Positions 16,082 to 17,842 of a stretch of DNA of 17,842 nt are shown here, piece after piece. The position numbers and the translations under genes were made by a program. Under the pieces are notes generated by a model, which saw only the letters and a list, made by a program, of their open reading frames with translations, ran no database searches and had not been told where the DNA came from. How positions within the stretch are numbered: the stretch's first letter is position 1; each line of letters opens with the position of its first letter. The stretch is from Coemansia sp. RSA 1804 (Eukaryota > Kickxellomycota > Kickxellomycetes > Kickxellales > Kickxellaceae): contig JANBTH010000414.1 of the NCBI GenBank assembly GCA_027578815.1, positions 1 to 17,842 of the forward strand. The letters are read 5' to 3'.

Positions 16082-17842
16082 ATGTTGCCTCCGGAATTTC
16101 AGTCGCCAAAGACTGCTATTTCAGCTGCTGCGTTTGGCTCTGTGTCAGTATATTGTCTGTACAGAGCATTTTATCACCTCTTAAGCATTAATTTAGATGA
16201 TAGCACAGCACTCTGTGGTGCAGAGCTCAACTGGGATTTGTCTCTGGGCAACGACTGCTTCCGTACTGGTTTTCTGTGGCCAGCATTTCTTTTGCTTATT
16301 AGTGGAGCCTCTGCTCTTTCCTTTTGCTTGTGTCTTGTACTTCCTGTGAAAAGCGAAAGTCAATTCACCAGTGATGGTAGCTCTCCGTTTTCCCGTCTGT
16401 CAATTGGAAATATGATTGTGCCAGCACGTCGTCCTCGTGGTCAGAGCATCGTTGTAGACAACAGATTACGTATTGGAATCATTACTGTTATTCTGCTAGC
16501 TATTCAGACAGCGCTGTATTACACTTGGAAAACTAGCTCAGTAGTCACAAAAGACAATGGCGCAAAGGACCATCTGTATTCTAGTGCAATGGCACAGCTC
16601 TCGATCATAGTTTTGCTACTTTCGGTTATTTGCTTGAGTCTTCTTTGGCGCAGCAACCGTATGACATATGCCGGACTCTTTTCCTCGGTAATTCCGGTTT
16701 CTGTTGGCATACAACTTCTTTCTGGCCTATGTGAAGTGTACTTTTCCTTTATTACAGAGAGAAATGCCAATGTTCCCATTATTGGAACCAATGCTTCTAT
16801 ACGCTCTAACCTCTTGGTTCTAACAACCACTATCAACCTGTTTATAATGCTCATGTTTTCTTTTGTGCAATGGCGTCCTATCTTTTATTGTGCATCTGGG
16901 AGCTCACAAAACAATTCTATTAGCTCATCCTATAATTCGCTATTCGAAGCCGACTATGACTTTGTGGATGCTGATCAAACTCCATTTGCACACCCCAATG
17001 ATTTGAAAACAAGTCAGCTTGTTGATACACCAGAGCAACACTGTTCGCTGTTTGACAGACTGACCTTTTCCTGGCCAAACGAACTTCTTAGAAGAGGGGC
17101 AGAAAGCACTGTTAATTATTCGGATTTGTATGCTCTTCCGCCTGAGGCCATGCCAATATCTAATTGGAATCGTTATAGGCGCAATTGTAAGCCAGGGCGT
17201 TCATTACTAGTAACTTTGTTATGGACATATCTGTATGAAATTGTTATTCAGATTGTATTAGTTGTGACCCGCAGCATGCTTCTTTTTGCTAGTCCATTCT
17301 TCCTTCAGAGGATTCTCCGTACAATAGAATCTTCACAGCAAGGATTGTCAACAACAACTAACCGCAGCAAGTACCTGGATGTTCTTGGGCTGCTATTCTT
17401 TTCAATACTCTCCTCATTAATCTACAACCAGACACTATGGATTACACGCAGTGTTTCTATTTGGATGAAAGGTCTTTTTGTTGCTGAGCTTACTGCTAAA
17501 ACTCTGCGTCGCCGCGGAAGGAGCTCTTCAGTTGAGAATAATAGAAAAGACACAAACAGCAATGCCAAGGATAATTCGTCTGATAGCAATGGAAAGGTGA
17601 TAAATATCCTCACAGCCGATTTCAACAAGGTCGTGCTTTCTGGATTTCATATAACTAGCATAACCAATCTAATATTGACACTATTTATTGGCATCTGGTA
17701 CTTGTATAAACTACTTGGTGTTTCTGCTTTGATTGGTCTAGTAGTCTCAGTACTGTACATTCCTATGTCAAAGGCATTGCTTACTCGGTCCCGAAAAGTA
17801 ATGCAGCAACAAAGTGCAGCAAGTGACAACCGAATTGCAACA
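16082..17842 (+). CDS. ABCC (MRP/Ybt1-like) vacuolar-type ABC transporter, N-terminal part
   Basis: 587 codons from ATG 16082 are open to the window edge; full members run about 1,500-1,700 residues, so both nucleotide-binding domains lie outside. ABCC proteins pump glutathione conjugates, bile acids or metals, usually into the vacuole. Residues 1-290 hold about six hydrophobic segments (near 12-33, 66-90, 123-145, 165-185, 198-225 and 240-265), an extended TMD0 as in long MRPs. 'LFDRLTFSWPNELLRRGAES' (about 323-342) and 'YSDLYALPPEAMP' (about 346-358) match the conserved L0/elbow region. The first transmembrane domain follows: 'FLQRIL', 'NQTLWITRSVSIWMKGLFVAEL', 'GKVINILTADFNKV' (about 505-518; the family's G-x-[IV]-x-N-L-[MI]-[ST]-x-D) and 'WYLYKLLGVSALIGL'. 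A Ser/Asn/Asp-rich spacer (about 478-505) before G-K-V-I-N is typical of Ybt1/Vmr1-like members. Codons end in A/T far more often than in the GUF1 or bZIP genes. Confidence 0.92.
   Translation, partial: MLPPEFQSPKTAISAAAFGSVSVYCLYRAFYHLLSINLDDSTALCGAELNWDLSLGNDCFRTGFLWPAFLLLISGASALSFCLCLVLPVKSESQFTSDGSSPFSRLSIGNMIVPARRPRGQSIVVDNRLRIGIITVILLAIQTALYYTWKTSSVVTKDNGAKDHLYSSAMAQLSIIVLLLSVICLSLLWRSNRMTYAGLFSSVIPVSVGIQLLSGLCEVYFSFITERNANVPIIGTNASIRSNLLVLTTTINLFIMLMFSFVQWRPIFYCASGSSQNNSISSSYNSLFEADYDFVDADQTPFAHPNDLKTSQLVDTPEQHCSLFDRLTFSWPNELLRRGAESTVNYSDLYALPPEAMPISNWNRYRRNCKPGRSLLVTLLWTYLYEIVIQIVLVVTRSMLLFASPFFLQRILRTIESSQQGLSTTTNRSKYLDVLGLLFFSILSSLIYNQTLWITRSVSIWMKGLFVAELTAKTLRRRGRSSSVENNRKDTNSNAKDNSSDSNGKVINILTADFNKVVLSGFHITSITNLILTLFIGIWYLYKLLGVSALIGLVVSVLYIPMSKALLTRSRKVMQQQSAASDNRIAT

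Overview
This window is nuclear DNA from a fungus. The genes are compact and mostly free of introns, lie on both strands, are separated by 0.3-1.1 kb, and match fungal families: a p23/Sba1 co-chaperone, a mitochondrial S-adenosylmethionine carrier, an Ldb17/SPIN90 actin regulator, a CREB-like bZIP factor, the mitochondrial GTPase Guf1, a P-loop ATPase, a beta-propeller-like protein and a vacuolar-type ABCC transporter. Poor intron content, Ala/Ser/Gln/Pro-rich low-complexity protein segments and the mixture of genes would fit an early-diverging lineage such as Kickxellomycotina. That placement is inference and was not tested.

Layout: 1-309 (-) is the 5' end of a p23-type Hsp90 co-chaperone with a 14-nt first exon and a 193-nt intron. 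716-1561 (-) is the SAM carrier. 1562-2701 is a 1.1 kb divergent promoter region with purine/pyrimidine tracts. 2702-5791 (+) is a large Ldb17/SPIN90-like protein. 6325-6624 (+) is a possible small membrane protein of unknown function. 7030-8493 (-) is the bZIP factor, with a CRE-like site upstream. 9182-11164 (-) is Guf1/EF4. 11438-12874 (-) is a P-loop NTPase that resembles the NTPase module of Crinkler-like (CRN) proteins rather than a housekeeping ATPase. 13749-15071 (-) is a propeller-like protein. 15072-16081 is a divergent intergenic region with a four-run G-quadruplex/telomere-like tract and an 8-bp tandem repeat. 16082-17842 (+) is the N-terminal third or so of an ABCC full transporter, open to the window edge.

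There is no operon-like logic. The genes appear to be independent: protein folding, mitochondrial SAM import, endocytic actin, transcription, mitochondrial translation fidelity and vacuolar transport. No tRNA, rRNA, CRISPR array or recognisable transposase was found. Several reading frames of 80-390 codons lie antisense to the GC-rich genes; I regard them as composition artefacts. Three gene starts need care. The frames of Guf1 and the SAM carrier extend upstream only to TTG/GTG codons, so I place both starts at the first in-frame ATG. The p23 start is visible only after splicing.

The observations most worth following are the orphan CRN-type NTPase, the cryptic p23 mini-exon, the G-quadruplex tract, the ~165-residue insertion inside the folded part of the Ldb17 protein, and the CRE-like site in the bZIP gene's own promoter.
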